Positions 9,387 through 19,236 are shown, counted from the stretch's first letter. The stretch: 54,819 bases of DNA from Acetobacteraceae bacterium ESL0709 (GCA_029433415.1 JAQTIA010000004.1:1-54819); one strand, 5' to 3'. Numbers and translations: made by a program. The notes: generated by a model from the letters alone, not told the origin.

Positions 9387-9851
9387 TTACCATGCTCCGT
9401 CTAAGACATGTTTGGGTTGATTCCCTCCTGGATCAGCACTGGAGTTCCATATGCTCCAATCCCATTCCTCGGTATTCTGTCTATTTTCCACGATCATGGA
9501 AGTTAATGGGACGGAGTAGTGTTTATATTTATCTTTCTTTGTATTTTCGACAAAACCCATCAGATTTTGATAGGATGCCTCACTACCTATATAGACGCAA
9601 CTACACGCAACAGGATCTGCGTAGAGATAGATACGTTTACCATGAGGATCCAAACGATAAGTGAGCTTGCCTGGTGGGAGATAGTTCATCATCGTATAGC
9701 GGGCCGTTGTATCAGCATAATGCGCCTTAAATCCAGCCTGCGCTAGAATAAAACCCTTATCTAGGTAAGATTGTGCCGGAGAACATCCAGCTAAAGAGAT
9801 GAAAGCCGTCATGAGGGTGGCTCTACCAAGGGTCTTTTTTTGAAGAAACAT
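9387..9851 (-). CDS. Small predicted lipoprotein of unknown function
   Basis: I do not recognise this 154-residue protein. The first ~24 residues form a lipoprotein signal: basic KKTLGR, a hydrophobic stretch and a lipobox SLAGC with the acceptor cysteine at about residue 23. The rest is soluble, with two further cysteines close together (ACSC) and a Tyr/Trp-rich tail. It stands alone on the minus strand inside a plus-strand flagellar block, convergent with the flgN-like gene. The context suggests an envelope protein linked to the flagellum, but nothing in the sequence proves it. Confidence 0.6.
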   Translation of the reverse strand: MFLQKKTLGRATLMTAFISLAGCSPAQSYLDKGFILAQAGFKAHYADTTARYTMMNYLPPGKLTYRLDPHGKRIYLYADPVACSCVYIGSEASYQNLMGFVENTKKDKYKHYSVPLTSMIVENRQNTEEWDWSIWNSSADPGGNQPKHVLDGAW

Positions 9852-10040
9852 GGAAAAAACCGTTTTGTAATTATGAAATTATATTCCCTCTGGGGATGTA
9901 ACTCATAGTCATCAATAAGAAAAGCATAATGTTGCCGTGGTTTCCTAGATCGCTTTATAATTTTATCTGTGATAAAATTGTTTTTCCGATCGTAAAGTGA
10001 TATATTCAGATGTTAAAACTATAGTTTTTGGAGGCTGAAA

Positions 10041-11705
10041 ATGGCCCTTCCTGGTATATCTCCAGTCGTTCAGTATGATGCAGCAATTAAAGATGAACAG
10101 AAAGCTGCCAACATATATATCAAGACTGATCCTTTGTCGAAGCGTTATGAAGAAGATTTTAGGAATAAGGCATCGTCTATAACATCGACAAAAAAACTGA
10201 TGCAGGACTATGCTGCCAATGAGGTTGTACTAGGGGCCTATAATTTAAAAACCGTCGCAAACCAGCCTGCGCTTGAATCAAAATTACTTAACGAAAACCC
10301 GTATAATGTTAATTCAACAGCTTATAAAGCGCGTAATGCAACTTGGATGTCGTTTGCTGATGATTTCTATAAAATGAGCACGACTGATATCACAATGGGA
10401 GATTTACCTTATATTGATACAACATCCCCAACTTTAGACAGTGGATTGAAAGTATCTCAGCCTTTTGTTGAGAATATTATACAGAATTATAAATATAATA
10501 AATATGAAAACTCTCTGAGTGGTGGTGTTGGTGATGCTCTTTACGTCGTTAGACAATTAGAAAGCGGACAGGTAAGGAATGTTGATGATATTCTGAAAGA
10601 TCCAAAATTATTGAACTTTGTCGGTAGTGTTTATAACGATCTTGACCTTACATCTCTTAATAAGATGAGTTTCAAAGATCAAAAAGATACCCTTAATAAG
10701 TTTTTCAAAAACGGTATACCATTTATTGGTGATGATGGGAAAGCCAACAAACCAGAAATAGAAAATCTTGGAACGATTTATATTACACAATATGGAAACA
10801 GCCATAATGACCAAAGTAACATACAGTCATATATAAATCAGTATAAGGATCTCCTAAAAAGCGAAAAAGATAAGGCTGATGGTTATATTATGGGAGATAA
10901 GACGTCGACTTCTGATATTGAGACATTCCGGAAAAATGCATCATCTATTAAAACAGTTGGTGATTTACTAAACGATCAGGCGTCGAATAGAGTTGTACTT
11001 GGAGGATTCGGATTAAGCGGCCTCGGGCGAGATGAAGAAAGAAAGCTTCTGCTCGAAAATCCGCATTATGATCAGTCGACAATCGCCAGAGAAGCCGAAA
11101 AAAATGACACTGCAAACAGGCGTTCTTTTGCTGATAGCTTTTACACGATCAAAATCACGAAAGGGCCGCGGTCTATGGTTTCGGAACTTGATACGTCATC
11201 TACAACGAACAGTGGCGACTTAATCTTGTCGCAGGATTTCGTGGACAAAACGCTCCGTTCTTATGAGCTAAGACAATACGAAACGAGCAAGGACTTGGAT
11301 AAGTCGGGAGTCGGAAATGCCCTCTATTTCACGAGAACTATGGAGCAGGGAAAGATCACGGATGTAAATGCCCTCATGTCTGATCCTACTCTTCTTAAAG
11401 TCGTAGAGGTCGTAAACGGCCTAAATCCCGATGATATAGGATCGCTAGACTTTCAACAGCAGCAAAATATTATAAAAAGGCTTTTCAATGCGGCTGATTT
11501 CACAAAACCAAATCCCAATCCCGTTGCTGCTGATGGCTCGGATTCACAAATTCCAGATCCGCAAAAAATAAAGCGTTATGCCGAACGTTACCTGGGAATG
11601 TTACAGATTCATCCTGAATGGAATTCTGTTGATCAACCTGCGAGTATGATGGATTTGTTTGGCGGAAGTACTGATGATGACTGGGTAGTTTCACTTTTCG
11701 CCTGA
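10041..11705 (+). CDS. DUF1217 flagellar-cluster protein, two tandem domains
   Basis: A 554-residue protein preceded by a strong GGAGG ribosome site. It holds two tandem copies of a DUF1217-type unit, residues ~30-270 and ~290-530. Corresponding segments align, for example VVLGAYNL with VVLGGFGL, NENPYN with LENPHY, SFADDFY with SFADSFY, and LYVVRQLESG with LYFTRTMEQG. DUF1217 proteins are common in alphaproteobacterial flagellar clusters, but their role is unclear. No signal peptide or membrane helix is seen. The second half is visibly less AT-rich than the first. It precedes fliI and may share its operon. Confidence 0.8.
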   Translation: MALPGISPVVQYDAAIKDEQKAANIYIKTDPLSKRYEEDFRNKASSITSTKKLMQDYAANEVVLGAYNLKTVANQPALESKLLNENPYNVNSTAYKARNATWMSFADDFYKMSTTDITMGDLPYIDTTSPTLDSGLKVSQPFVENIIQNYKYNKYENSLSGGVGDALYVVRQLESGQVRNVDDILKDPKLLNFVGSVYNDLDLTSLNKMSFKDQKDTLNKFFKNGIPFIGDDGKANKPEIENLGTIYITQYGNSHNDQSNIQSYINQYKDLLKSEKDKADGYIMGDKTSTSDIETFRKNASSIKTVGDLLNDQASNRVVLGGFGLSGLGRDEERKLLLENPHYDQSTIAREAEKNDTANRRSFADSFYTIKITKGPRSMVSELDTSSTTNSGDLILSQDFVDKTLRSYELRQYETSKDLDKSGVGNALYFTRTMEQGKITDVNALMSDPTLLKVVEVVNGLNPDDIGSLDFQQQQNIIKRLFNAADFTKPNPNPVAADGSDSQIPDPQKIKRYAERYLGMLQIHPEWNSVDQPASMMDLFGGSTDDDWVVSLFA

Positions 11706-11766
11706 AGCTCTATGAGACCGTAATGATAAAGCTCTTTGGTTTGTTTTATGTAAAGAGGGGTATTGT

Positions 11767-13248
11767 TTGAGGGATTTCTTAGAACTTTTTAAGGAAAAAG
11801 AAGGAGAAATTTTTTCTCAATTACAAATCCTGAATCAGGGCTTGGCTGCCTTTGTCGAAAAGGTAGAGAATGATCTTGCATCCTTGTCATCTGTTATCCA
11901 CACGGCTACTGACATAGTGCCAGTAGGTTCTTTAAATGGGGAAGTAATCAACATTTCTGGTTTATCTGGAACTGTTAGAGGGATAGGTGGATTTACTGGG
12001 ATTGGTGACAGAGTCAGTATAACATCACTAGATGGGCGAGTAATAAAAGCCGAAATAGTCGCATTTCAGGGACAGGATGCTGTGGTTATGGCTTATGATT
12101 CTCTGGAGGGTATTGGTGCAGGTTGTCCAGTTTCTTTTCCTCTTTATCCTAGAGAGTTACGACGTTCCTTGGCTGGTGGCGTTCTGCAAGTTAATGATTC
12201 TTGGCTAGGGCGTGTTATTGATCCTACAGGACGGCCTCTGGACGGTAAGGGTGATCTGATTCCTGGTGGTACGCCTCAGAAACTTCATGGTTCTCCTCCT
12301 GAAGCGGCAACGCGTGCGCGCCTTGGTCCCCGTATTGACCTCGGGGTGAAGGCCATGAATCTTTTTACGACTTGTCGACAGGGACAGAGGCTGGGACTTT
12401 TTGCTGGTTCTGGTGTAGGGAAATCGACTTTATTGGGGATGCTCGCTCGTAATACCGTATGTGATGTTGCTATTATCTCTTTAGTCGGCGAGCGTGGACG
12501 TGAAGTTCGAGAATTTACCGAAGATGATTTGGGTCCTGATGGTTTGAAAAAAGCAGTTGTTATTGTAGCAACATCGGATACATCTGCTCTTATGAGGCGC
12601 GAAGCTGCTTACGCTGCCCTTGCTACTGCAGAGTATTTTCGCGATCAGGGAAAATCAGTCCTCCTCCTAATGGATAGTGTAACACGTTTTTGTCAGGCTC
12701 TGCGTGAAATTGGTCTTTCTGCCGGAGAGCCCCCAGCGACAAGGGGTTACCCGCCTAGTGTATTTGCAACCTTACCTCGTCTTCTAGAACGAGCAGGACC
12801 TGGTCCGGTAAGAAAAGATGGTAAAGCTTCCGGACAAATTACAGCTCTTTTTTCAGTCTTGGTTGAAGGCGATGACCAAAATGAACCAGTTTCTGATGCT
12901 GTCAGGGGAATACTAGACGGACATGTCGTTATGGATCGTGAGATTGCCGATTCTGGTCGATACCCTGCCATTAATGTTTTAAAGTCTCTTTCTCGTTCAG
13001 TTCCTGGCTGCAACGGATTGGAAGAAAATGCCTTAGTACGTGAGGCACGGGCCCTTCTGGCAAGCTGGAATGACCTTAGAGATCTTGTAAGATTGGGGGC
13101 ATATAAGGCTGGTTCAGATCCGCAGGCTGATCGTGCCATAAAATTTGGTCCTATGATTGAGGCATTAATTACGCAAAATAAAGATGAAGGTGTCAGTTTG
13201 AAAGATGCCTTTCAGGAACTAAAGCGGCTTTTGCAAACACCGTTATAA
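11767..13248 (+). CDS. fliI: Flagellum-specific ATPase FliI
   Basis: FliI is the hexameric ATPase that with FliH and FliJ energises substrate unfolding for export. The Walker A motif AGSGVGKST lies at residues 213-221, followed by ISLVGERGREVREF and a Walker B region at SVLLLMDSVTRF. The protein is 493 residues, about 40 longer than usual. The first ~45 residues are acidic and helical and precede the normal barrel domain (PVGSLNGEV). The start is TTG with an AGAGGGG site just upstream; no ATG is available in a plausible position. The extension therefore seems real, and it may take part in FliH or membrane contact. Confidence 0.95.
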   Translation: MRDFLELFKEKEGEIFSQLQILNQGLAAFVEKVENDLASLSSVIHTATDIVPVGSLNGEVINISGLSGTVRGIGGFTGIGDRVSITSLDGRVIKAEIVAFQGQDAVVMAYDSLEGIGAGCPVSFPLYPRELRRSLAGGVLQVNDSWLGRVIDPTGRPLDGKGDLIPGGTPQKLHGSPPEAATRARLGPRIDLGVKAMNLFTTCRQGQRLGLFAGSGVGKSTLLGMLARNTVCDVAIISLVGERGREVREFTEDDLGPDGLKKAVVIVATSDTSALMRREAAYAALATAEYFRDQGKSVLLLMDSVTRFCQALREIGLSAGEPPATRGYPPSVFATLPRLLERAGPGPVRKDGKASGQITALFSVLVEGDDQNEPVSDAVRGILDGHVVMDREIADSGRYPAINVLKSLSRSVPGCNGLEENALVREARALLASWNDLRDLVRLGAYKAGSDPQADRAIKFGPMIEALITQNKDEGVSLKDAFQELKRLLQTPL

Positions 13249-13292
13249 ACTTTATACGTTCTGATATTTGTTAAAGTTTTAGAGGATTATTT

Positions 13293-13766
13293 ATGAGTAG
13301 AGATCGTCTCATATCCCTGGAAAAATTAAGAAAACTTCGTGAAATAGAAGCTGATAAAGCAAAGAAAAATTTTGCACGCTCTCTTGAAAAAGAGAAAGAA
13401 ATGGAAGATTGTATCGACAATATTAATAATGATATAAATAATAATGAAAAAATTATTAGAATAAATTCAGAAAATATTAATTCAATTGAAATGATAAATA
13501 CTATATTATCTTATAATAATTGGCTTTTATTGTCAAATAATACCATAAAAGAGAAGTTGATTGAATTAGAACATATAAAAAATAATACAGATATATATAG
13601 ACGAGATATGATAGAAGCGAATACTCTTCTTGAATCAACAAATAAATTGATTTCTAATATAAAGATGGGAATTATTTATTCAGAAGATAGAAAATTACAA
13701 AATGATATTGATGATATTGCTAGGAATAGCTTTATAGATAGGAAAGTAAGACACCTTAAGATTTAA
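13293..13766 (+). CDS. fliJ: FliJ-like export ATPase stalk protein
   Basis: This 157-residue protein directly follows fliI and has an AGAGGA ribosome site. It is almost entirely helical coiled coil, starting RLISLEKLRKLREIEADKAKKNF, a pattern typical of FliJ. FliJ sits in the centre of the FliI ring like the gamma subunit of ATP synthase and helps chaperone recycling. The sequence is extremely AT-rich, with long runs of Asn, Ile and Lys codons, more so than its neighbours. FliJ is poorly conserved, so identity rests on fliI adjacency, length and coiled-coil pattern. Confidence 0.75.
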   Translation: MSRDRLISLEKLRKLREIEADKAKKNFARSLEKEKEMEDCIDNINNDINNNEKIIRINSENINSIEMINTILSYNNWLLLSNNTIKEKLIELEHIKNNTDIYRRDMIEANTLLESTNKLISNIKMGIIYSEDRKLQNDIDDIARNSFIDRKVRHLKI

Positions 13767-13906
13767 AAATGCCATTGTTTTGTAAGGTTCGATGATAAAT
13801 CCCTTCTCATTTGTCATTTGAAGCGGTAAATAAAAGAAAAGAGATAAGGTTTCTTAGGTGTCCTCTGTAGGAGCTTTATAATAGATCATGTAATTAGGAG
13901 CTATTC

Positions 13907-14680
13907 ATGACAGACACGATATCCCCCGTTTCGGGCAAAATACTCCTTGCTACTCCCTGCTATGGCGGGGTTGTAACTACGGAATACATGTTGTCAGTCA
14001 TAGGTTATGCCGCGGCTGGGCAAAGTATCCCAATGACCATTATGCATGTTTCTGATGACGCTATGATCACTAGAGCCAGAAATACACTTATCTCAACGTT
14101 CTTTTTTAAGTCGGATTGTACCCATATTCTTTTCGTTGATTCAGATATAGGTTTTGCGGCAAATGCTCCAACACGTCTTTTCCAGTCTGGAAAAGATATC
14201 ATTGGTGGATTCTACCCATTAAGAGAGCGTTTTTGGGATGCTCAAACAAAAGAAAATATCCTGCATGGTGAGGATCAACAAACAGCCTCTTTGCGCTATG
14301 TGGGAGAAACAAATGCGTTAAGGAGAGAACCTTCCCGTAAGGCGCTAGTTAAAGTACCTTATATTGGAACCGGCTTTATGATGATCAGCCGTAAAGCCGT
14401 TGAAATGATGATTAAGGCTTATCCAGAGACTGAATATAAACGCATTGATGCTCCCAATGATCGGAGCGACAGTCGGAACTTTGCTCTTTTTGAAGGGAGT
14501 ATCGATTCAGGGACGGGTACTTATCTTAGCGAGGATTATACGTTCTGTAAGCGTTGGCAAGACATAGGGGGAGAAATCTGGGCAGATAGCTCTCTTATGC
14601 TAAGCCACACTGGTCGTGCTTCTTTTTCTGGAGATCCTTCTACAAGGGTAGGGATTTCACTTCACACAGTCAGACATTAA
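13907..14680 (+). CDS. Glycosyltransferase-like protein (GT-A fold)
   Basis: A 257-residue soluble protein with features of a GT-A nucleotide-sugar enzyme: an N-terminal strand KILLATPCYGG, a conserved-looking MITRARNTL segment and an acidic DSD at residues 78-80 in HILFVDSDIGF. Near the C terminus come SEDYTFCKRW and a final histidine in LSHTGR, matching the position of the second acidic/histidine pair in such enzymes. The start has an AGGAG site. It lies between the fliI-fliJ and motB-motA groups, making it the fifth glycosyltransferase-like gene on the replicon. The substrate is unknown; flagellin modification is the simplest guess. Confidence 0.6.
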   Translation: MTDTISPVSGKILLATPCYGGVVTTEYMLSVIGYAAAGQSIPMTIMHVSDDAMITRARNTLISTFFFKSDCTHILFVDSDIGFAANAPTRLFQSGKDIIGGFYPLRERFWDAQTKENILHGEDQQTASLRYVGETNALRREPSRKALVKVPYIGTGFMMISRKAVEMMIKAYPETEYKRIDAPNDRSDSRNFALFEGSIDSGTGTYLSEDYTFCKRWQDIGGEIWADSSLMLSHTGRASFSGDPSTRVGISLHTVRH

Positions 14681-14746
14681 CGATCTCAAGAAGTCCATCA
14701 GATTATCGGAGATATAAAGGCTCTGTGACAGAGTGCTACTATAATC

Positions 14747-15835
14747 ATGGCCACCAATAAAGAAAATAACTCTCCAACAATTATCATCAAGCGAGAGGGG
14801 GATGAGGAAGCCTCTGGTCATGGCGGCGCGTGGAAAATTGCTTATGCCGACTTTATGACGGCTATGATGACCTTTTTCCTCCTGATGTGGTTGTTAAGCA
14901 TCACAACTGATGAACAAAGACATGGCATTGCGAAATTCTTTAACCCTATGGCCGATCAGGTAGGGGCGCCTTCAGCTTTCATTGCTGCTTCAACCAAGGC
15001 CTCTCCTGTCCCGTCTCCTAAATCTCAGCCTATTAAAACTTCGGTCAGTGACGAACCGGTTAATCAGGTCGATAATCCTCCTGAAGCAGCTCAAGCTCCG
15101 GCTCTGATTCTTCCCGAAGAGGCTAATGATATAGGTTCTGGTATCAGAACTCGTAAACCTCCACGTATACCGGAAATTGTCCCTTTCGGCGGCCCCAAGA
15201 GTGGAGGCGCGGAACATATAGGACGTATTGGCCAGGGTCATGGTGAAGATGAAGGGATAATCGCGGGAGCACTCTCTGAAAATGCTCAACTTGAAAAAAC
15301 TATGACAAACCTAAAGGAATCCCTTAAACAGACACGTAATCTGGCTCCATTACAGGAAAATATCACTTTCCAAGTGGGCTCTGATGAAATCCGTATTGAA
15401 ATACGTGATACAGGCAAAAAGGCTATGTTCGACACAGGAGCAACAACTCCCAATCAGGATGCTGTTGCTCTCTTGGGAGAAATCGCTAAATGGCTGTCGT
15501 CTTTGCCCGAGAATATATCAATCATAGGTGAAACAGACGGTCAACCTTATCATAAAATCAAGAAGAAATCTGGTATTCTCTCTAACTGGACTTTGTCGGA
15601 AATACGAGCAGATCAAGCCAGAGAAGTTTTGGTCAAAGCAGGTTATCCAGACCGTAAAATTGTCAGCGTGATAGGACGGGCGGATCGTGACCTTGCAATC
15701 CCAGAAGATCCAGAAAATCCTGCGAACCGGCGTATAGTCCTTGTTATTCACCGACGTAAACCTTTGCCTGTTTCATTTTTGTCCCATGAAGCATCGCCGC
15801 CATCTTCCCCATCTTTAAATGTGCAACCACATTAA
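14747..15835 (+). CDS. motB: Flagellar stator protein MotB
   Basis: MotB anchors the proton-driven stator to peptidoglycan. The 362-residue protein has one membrane helix near 31-53 with the proton-carrying aspartate Asp35 in AYADFMTAMM. A long Pro-rich linker (~60-200) and a C-terminal OmpA-like peptidoglycan-binding domain (~225-345) follow, containing NISIIGETDGQP, NWTLSEIRADQAREVL and NPANRRIVLVI. The Asp and aromatic pattern fits the proton type. It is transcribed just before motA, the reverse of the enterobacterial order. The gap to motA is about 20 bp, so the pair is surely one transcript. Confidence 0.95.
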   Translation: MATNKENNSPTIIIKREGDEEASGHGGAWKIAYADFMTAMMTFFLLMWLLSITTDEQRHGIAKFFNPMADQVGAPSAFIAASTKASPVPSPKSQPIKTSVSDEPVNQVDNPPEAAQAPALILPEEANDIGSGIRTRKPPRIPEIVPFGGPKSGGAEHIGRIGQGHGEDEGIIAGALSENAQLEKTMTNLKESLKQTRNLAPLQENITFQVGSDEIRIEIRDTGKKAMFDTGATTPNQDAVALLGEIAKWLSSLPENISIIGETDGQPYHKIKKKSGILSNWTLSEIRADQAREVLVKAGYPDRKIVSVIGRADRDLAIPEDPENPANRRIVLVIHRRKPLPVSFLSHEASPPSSPSLNVQPH

Positions 15836-15856
15836 TTTCTTGGAGACCTCGTAACG

Positions 15857-16720
15857 ATGCTCTATCTAAGCGGTATTTGTTTCGCTCTTGTTTGCGTATT
15901 TGGTTCTTTCGTTTTATCAGGAGGAGCTTTAGGGCCTCTTCTCGCTTCCATGCCATTTGAGGGGTTAACCATCATAGGCTCTGCTATTGGTATTTTTATT
16001 ATGACTAATAGTATCAAAACCATAAAAACTCTGCCTCATTATCTTATCTTGGTTCTGAAAGGACCGGCATATAACAGGCAAAATTATATGGATTTGCTGG
16101 CTTTACTTTATCGTCTGTTAAGACAGGCTAATATGAAGGGTTTTACCTCTCTTGAGGATCATTATGAAAATCCGATGGAAAGTAATATATTTGAACAGAC
16201 TCCTAAGATTCAAAAAGATGCCCATACTCGGAATTTGATCTGTGATTATTTACGTCTCATCAGCATGAATATGGATGAAGCCTACCAACTTGACGAAATC
16301 ATGTCAGCAGAATTAAAAAAGAATCTTCAGGAAGACCTCCAAATGTCCGAGTGTTTCCAGAATATTGCAGATTCCTTGCCAGCGCTGGGAATTGTAGCTG
16401 CGGTTCTTGGTGTCATTAACACTATGGCGGCCATCAGCAAGCCGCCAGCTATCCTTGGTGAGATGATCGCTGGTGCTCTAGTTGGGACATTTTTAGGGGT
16501 GTTATGTGCTTATACTGTTGTTGGACCTGTTGCTACTCGTATGAAAACAGTGGTCAAACAAGATAATCGGTACTATAATGTTGTAAAGACTGTTCTTGTC
16601 GCTTTTGTGCAAGGGCAATCGCCACAAGTCTGTGTGGAAATTGGACGCAAAGATATACCAAGCGAGTTTATGCCAGATTTTGCCTCTGTGGACTCAATGG
16701 TGTCAGAGTTGACTAGGTAA
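15857..16720 (+). CDS. motA: Flagellar stator protein MotA
   Basis: MotA forms the pentameric ring that rotates around the MotB dimer and pushes on FliG. The 287-residue length is normal. Membrane helices are visible at ~5-22, ~33-50, ~168-190 and ~200-222. The cytoplasmic loop between helices 2 and 3 contains the charged FliG-contacting region. Conserved proline and glycine-rich helix 3/4 motifs include SLPALGIVAAVLGVINTM and GEMIAGALVGTFLGVLCAY. An intrinsic-terminator-like hairpin starts at its stop codon, so motB-motA probably form their own unit, separated from fliK. Confidence 0.95.
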   Translation: MLYLSGICFALVCVFGSFVLSGGALGPLLASMPFEGLTIIGSAIGIFIMTNSIKTIKTLPHYLILVLKGPAYNRQNYMDLLALLYRLLRQANMKGFTSLEDHYENPMESNIFEQTPKIQKDAHTRNLICDYLRLISMNMDEAYQLDEIMSAELKKNLQEDLQMSECFQNIADSLPALGIVAAVLGVINTMAAISKPPAILGEMIAGALVGTFLGVLCAYTVVGPVATRMKTVVKQDNRYYNVVKTVLVAFVQGQSPQVCVEIGRKDIPSEFMPDFASVDSMVSELTR

Positions 16721-16742
16721 AAACCTTCGCAGGTTTTCTTTC
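16719..16742 (+). terminator. Intrinsic terminator after motA
   Basis: A 7-bp perfect stem AAAACCT/AGGTTTT with a TCGC tetraloop lies at 16720-16737 and is followed by a T-rich tail (TTTTCTTTC). It begins within the last base of motA's stop region and precedes fliK by ~35 bp. The orientation and T tail fit termination of the motB-motA transcript. Confidence 0.55.
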
Positions 16743-16773
16743 ATATTAGTGTGAAAGAGGAGGGAGCATAGAT

Positions 16774-18417
16774 ATGACAATTTCTCTTTCCAGGATTGAT
16801 ATAGCTTGTGGTAGTGATGTAACGACTGATTCTAAATCCGTGGCTATTTCTGATACGAGTAAATTAGATCAGCAGTTTTCTACTTTGCTCGAACAGAGTA
16901 AAGAGTCCTTTCCTGCTCCGGATTGGTCTTTAGACGATAGTGCTGATAAAGACGCTTCATCAAATAATAATGACACTACAGCTGATGACCAAGAAATTTA
17001 CGCTATTATAGCGTCACAAACCACAGTACAAATTGATACGATGCAAATGAGATCTGCTACGGAAGATTCTGATACTATAAATAGTAGTGAGGATTATGTA
17101 GGTCTTCTTCTGGAAAAAGATTCGTCTTTAATGGAAAATAGTAATATAAAATCGAAAATTTATAATGATTATTTTTGTAAAGATGATAATATCGGATCAG
17201 AAAAAGAGGTTATATCTAATGGCAAGCAGAATAATAATAAATTTATTATTTTACCACTTACTAATAATTTAAGTGGCGCGCATATGTATAGTGATATTGT
17301 TGATAAAGCGAATTTTTCTAAAAAAAATAATGACATTGAGAATGGTGGATTTTTAAATACAAAAATTGATGTTGAACCTGCCATCATAGGTAATATATTA
17401 AACACAAATTTTAATAGAAATATTAATATTTCTATTGTTGGTAATGTTTCTCTTAATGAGATGCCTGTCATTTCTGAAAAGAATTTATGCGATTATAAAG
17501 ACAATGAAATAAAACAAGATGTCCTGAAACAGGATTTCTCTGATACCGGAAATAATATTCCTCTTGATATGCATGAGCCTGAAAAGTTACATTTTCACTC
17601 TGCCCTGAAAATTGATACAACCTCTGTACATAATGATATATTATTCGATCGTTCACAAGAAAATGCAATAATGACTCCATCAAAAGATGGAAACTCAGCA
17701 GATAAAGATATTACTAACACAAATATAATAAATAATCACTCTCTCCCAAGGGAGAGTAAAAATAATTATGAAATTTTCACTAGCAAAAATTACAATATTC
17801 CATATCTTCGTGAAGAACTTCGTCCTTTATATTTTGTAGGTAAGCCCACGGGAGACAATAATAAAAATATATCTAATGATATTTATGGAAAAGAAAAGAT
17901 TGATAACTATTCTTCAAGGCAGAATTTTATTTATACAAAACCTGCTAATTTGCCGTCTACATTAAATATGGTTGTTTCTACAAGTGATAAATCATCTGTT
18001 CATGTACAAATCATACGGTCTGAAGACAATTTATCCGCATTGTCCCTTCAGGGAACTGATGAGGCGACAACAGAAGCGCTCAAACAAACTCGTCATGAAC
18101 TTATTAATCACCTAGATACAGCTGGTATCCAATCGGTAAATGTAAAAATTACCGTTTTGCCTCCTGATACAGGAAATATAACTGGTGACCAGGGAAATTT
18201 TAATAACGGCTACGGCTCTGATAGCTACTCTGGACAACAAAATCAGCAAAATAATCATCAACAAGGGCGAAGCTCTCAAATGGATAATTTTGTTGAATCT
18301 TCTGCGTCTTCCATGCATAGTGAAACGGAAGCGTCCAAAATGATAGAGAATGTTACGTCATCAAACTACCCATCACCGACAGGCCTAATACGTCACGGTA
18401 TAAATATTTCAGTATAA
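16774..18417 (+). CDS. fliK: Hook-length control protein FliK
   Basis: A 547-residue protein with a long, low-complexity, Asn/Asp/Ser-rich N-terminal region (~1-375) and a short C-terminal Flg_hook domain (~390-470). The latter contains SSVHVQIIRSEDNLSALSL and TRHELINHLDTAGI, the family's conserved core. FliK is a secreted ruler whose C-terminal domain switches FlhB specificity from hook to filament substrates. The N-terminal part is far more AT-rich than its neighbours, which fits a fast-evolving ruler region. An AGAGGAGGGAG site precedes the ATG. It is followed by flgD, as in many flagellar operons. Confidence 0.88.
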   Translation: MTISLSRIDIACGSDVTTDSKSVAISDTSKLDQQFSTLLEQSKESFPAPDWSLDDSADKDASSNNNDTTADDQEIYAIIASQTTVQIDTMQMRSATEDSDTINSSEDYVGLLLEKDSSLMENSNIKSKIYNDYFCKDDNIGSEKEVISNGKQNNNKFIILPLTNNLSGAHMYSDIVDKANFSKKNNDIENGGFLNTKIDVEPAIIGNILNTNFNRNINISIVGNVSLNEMPVISEKNLCDYKDNEIKQDVLKQDFSDTGNNIPLDMHEPEKLHFHSALKIDTTSVHNDILFDRSQENAIMTPSKDGNSADKDITNTNIINNHSLPRESKNNYEIFTSKNYNIPYLREELRPLYFVGKPTGDNNKNISNDIYGKEKIDNYSSRQNFIYTKPANLPSTLNMVVSTSDKSSVHVQIIRSEDNLSALSLQGTDEATTEALKQTRHELINHLDTAGIQSVNVKITVLPPDTGNITGDQGNFNNGYGSDSYSGQQNQQNNHQQGRSSQMDNFVESSASSMHSETEASKMIENVTSSNYPSPTGLIRHGINISV

Positions 18418-18429
18418 AGGGATTTCATT

Positions 18430-19236
18430 ATGCCTGTTTCCGCAACAAATGGCATTAATAATCTAACACAGATAGCCAATCAGGCTGCTACAGGGCATGC
18501 GAATACGCTTTCGATTACGAACAATAATGACCTTACACGCAGTAACACATCCACTGGAGCATTTCAGTCTCTAGCACAAAATGAAAATCAGTTTTTGGCG
18601 TTATTAACAACCCAGCTGAAGCATCAGGATCCAACGAGCCCGATGGATAATCAGGCACTAGCCTCAGAACTGGCGCAATTTTCGTCCGTAGAGCAGCAGG
18701 TTCAGACTAACAAAAATCTGGAAAGCCTCATTTCTCTTAACGAAATGGCCCAATTATCACAAAGTAATCAGCTTGTCGGCAAAATCGCTTCCGTTCAGAC
18801 CAACACACTACCGTTGCAGGATAGAAGTGCTTCTCTTGAATTTTCTCAGCCACGTGGACAGAATGTCGCTATTTCTGTTGCCGATACAAACGGGAAAGTT
18901 GTTAAGAGCCTTCTTGTGTCTGCGACAGGGAATTCGCAGGACTGGAAGTGGGACGGTAAAGATAATGATGGAAATCAGCTACCTGATGGTGCTTATAGCG
19001 TAGCTGTTAAAACGGCTGATAGTGCAGGAAATATCTATGATGTTCCCTTCTTGGTTAGCGGTAAGATTACTGGCGTGGTAAGAGGGAGTGACGGATTATA
19101 TATAGAAATGGGCAACGCTCTTGCTTCTATGTCTGCCGTTAAGGCTGAACGTGATCCTCCAGCATCGTCTGCCTCTAATAATTCTGGAGGTGGCTCAGAA
19201 AATAATAAGTCACAAGCCGGCTCTAAAGAATCATAG
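18430..19236 (+). CDS. flgD: Hook assembly scaffold protein FlgD
   Basis: FlgD is the cap under which FlgE subunits polymerise to form the hook. The 268-residue protein contains the N-terminal FlgD signature near 55-100 (FLALLTTQLKHQDPTSPMDNQ, ASELAQFSSVEQQ). A FlgD Ig-like/tudor region follows (~115-225), with DWKWDGKDNDGNQLPDGAYSV. The final ~40 residues are Ser/Asn-rich. It starts 12 bp after fliK and is followed by flaF. Confidence 0.96.
   Translation: MPVSATNGINNLTQIANQAATGHANTLSITNNNDLTRSNTSTGAFQSLAQNENQFLALLTTQLKHQDPTSPMDNQALASELAQFSSVEQQVQTNKNLESLISLNEMAQLSQSNQLVGKIASVQTNTLPLQDRSASLEFSQPRGQNVAISVADTNGKVVKSLLVSATGNSQDWKWDGKDNDGNQLPDGAYSVAVKTADSAGNIYDVPFLVSGKITGVVRGSDGLYIEMGNALASMSAVKAERDPPASSASNNSGGGSENNKSQAGSKES

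Noticed and set aside
9392-9746. Two plus-strand frames opposite the small lipoprotein gene.
   Set aside because: The minus-strand frame has a signal sequence and lipobox; the plus-strand frames have no ribosome site and an odd composition.
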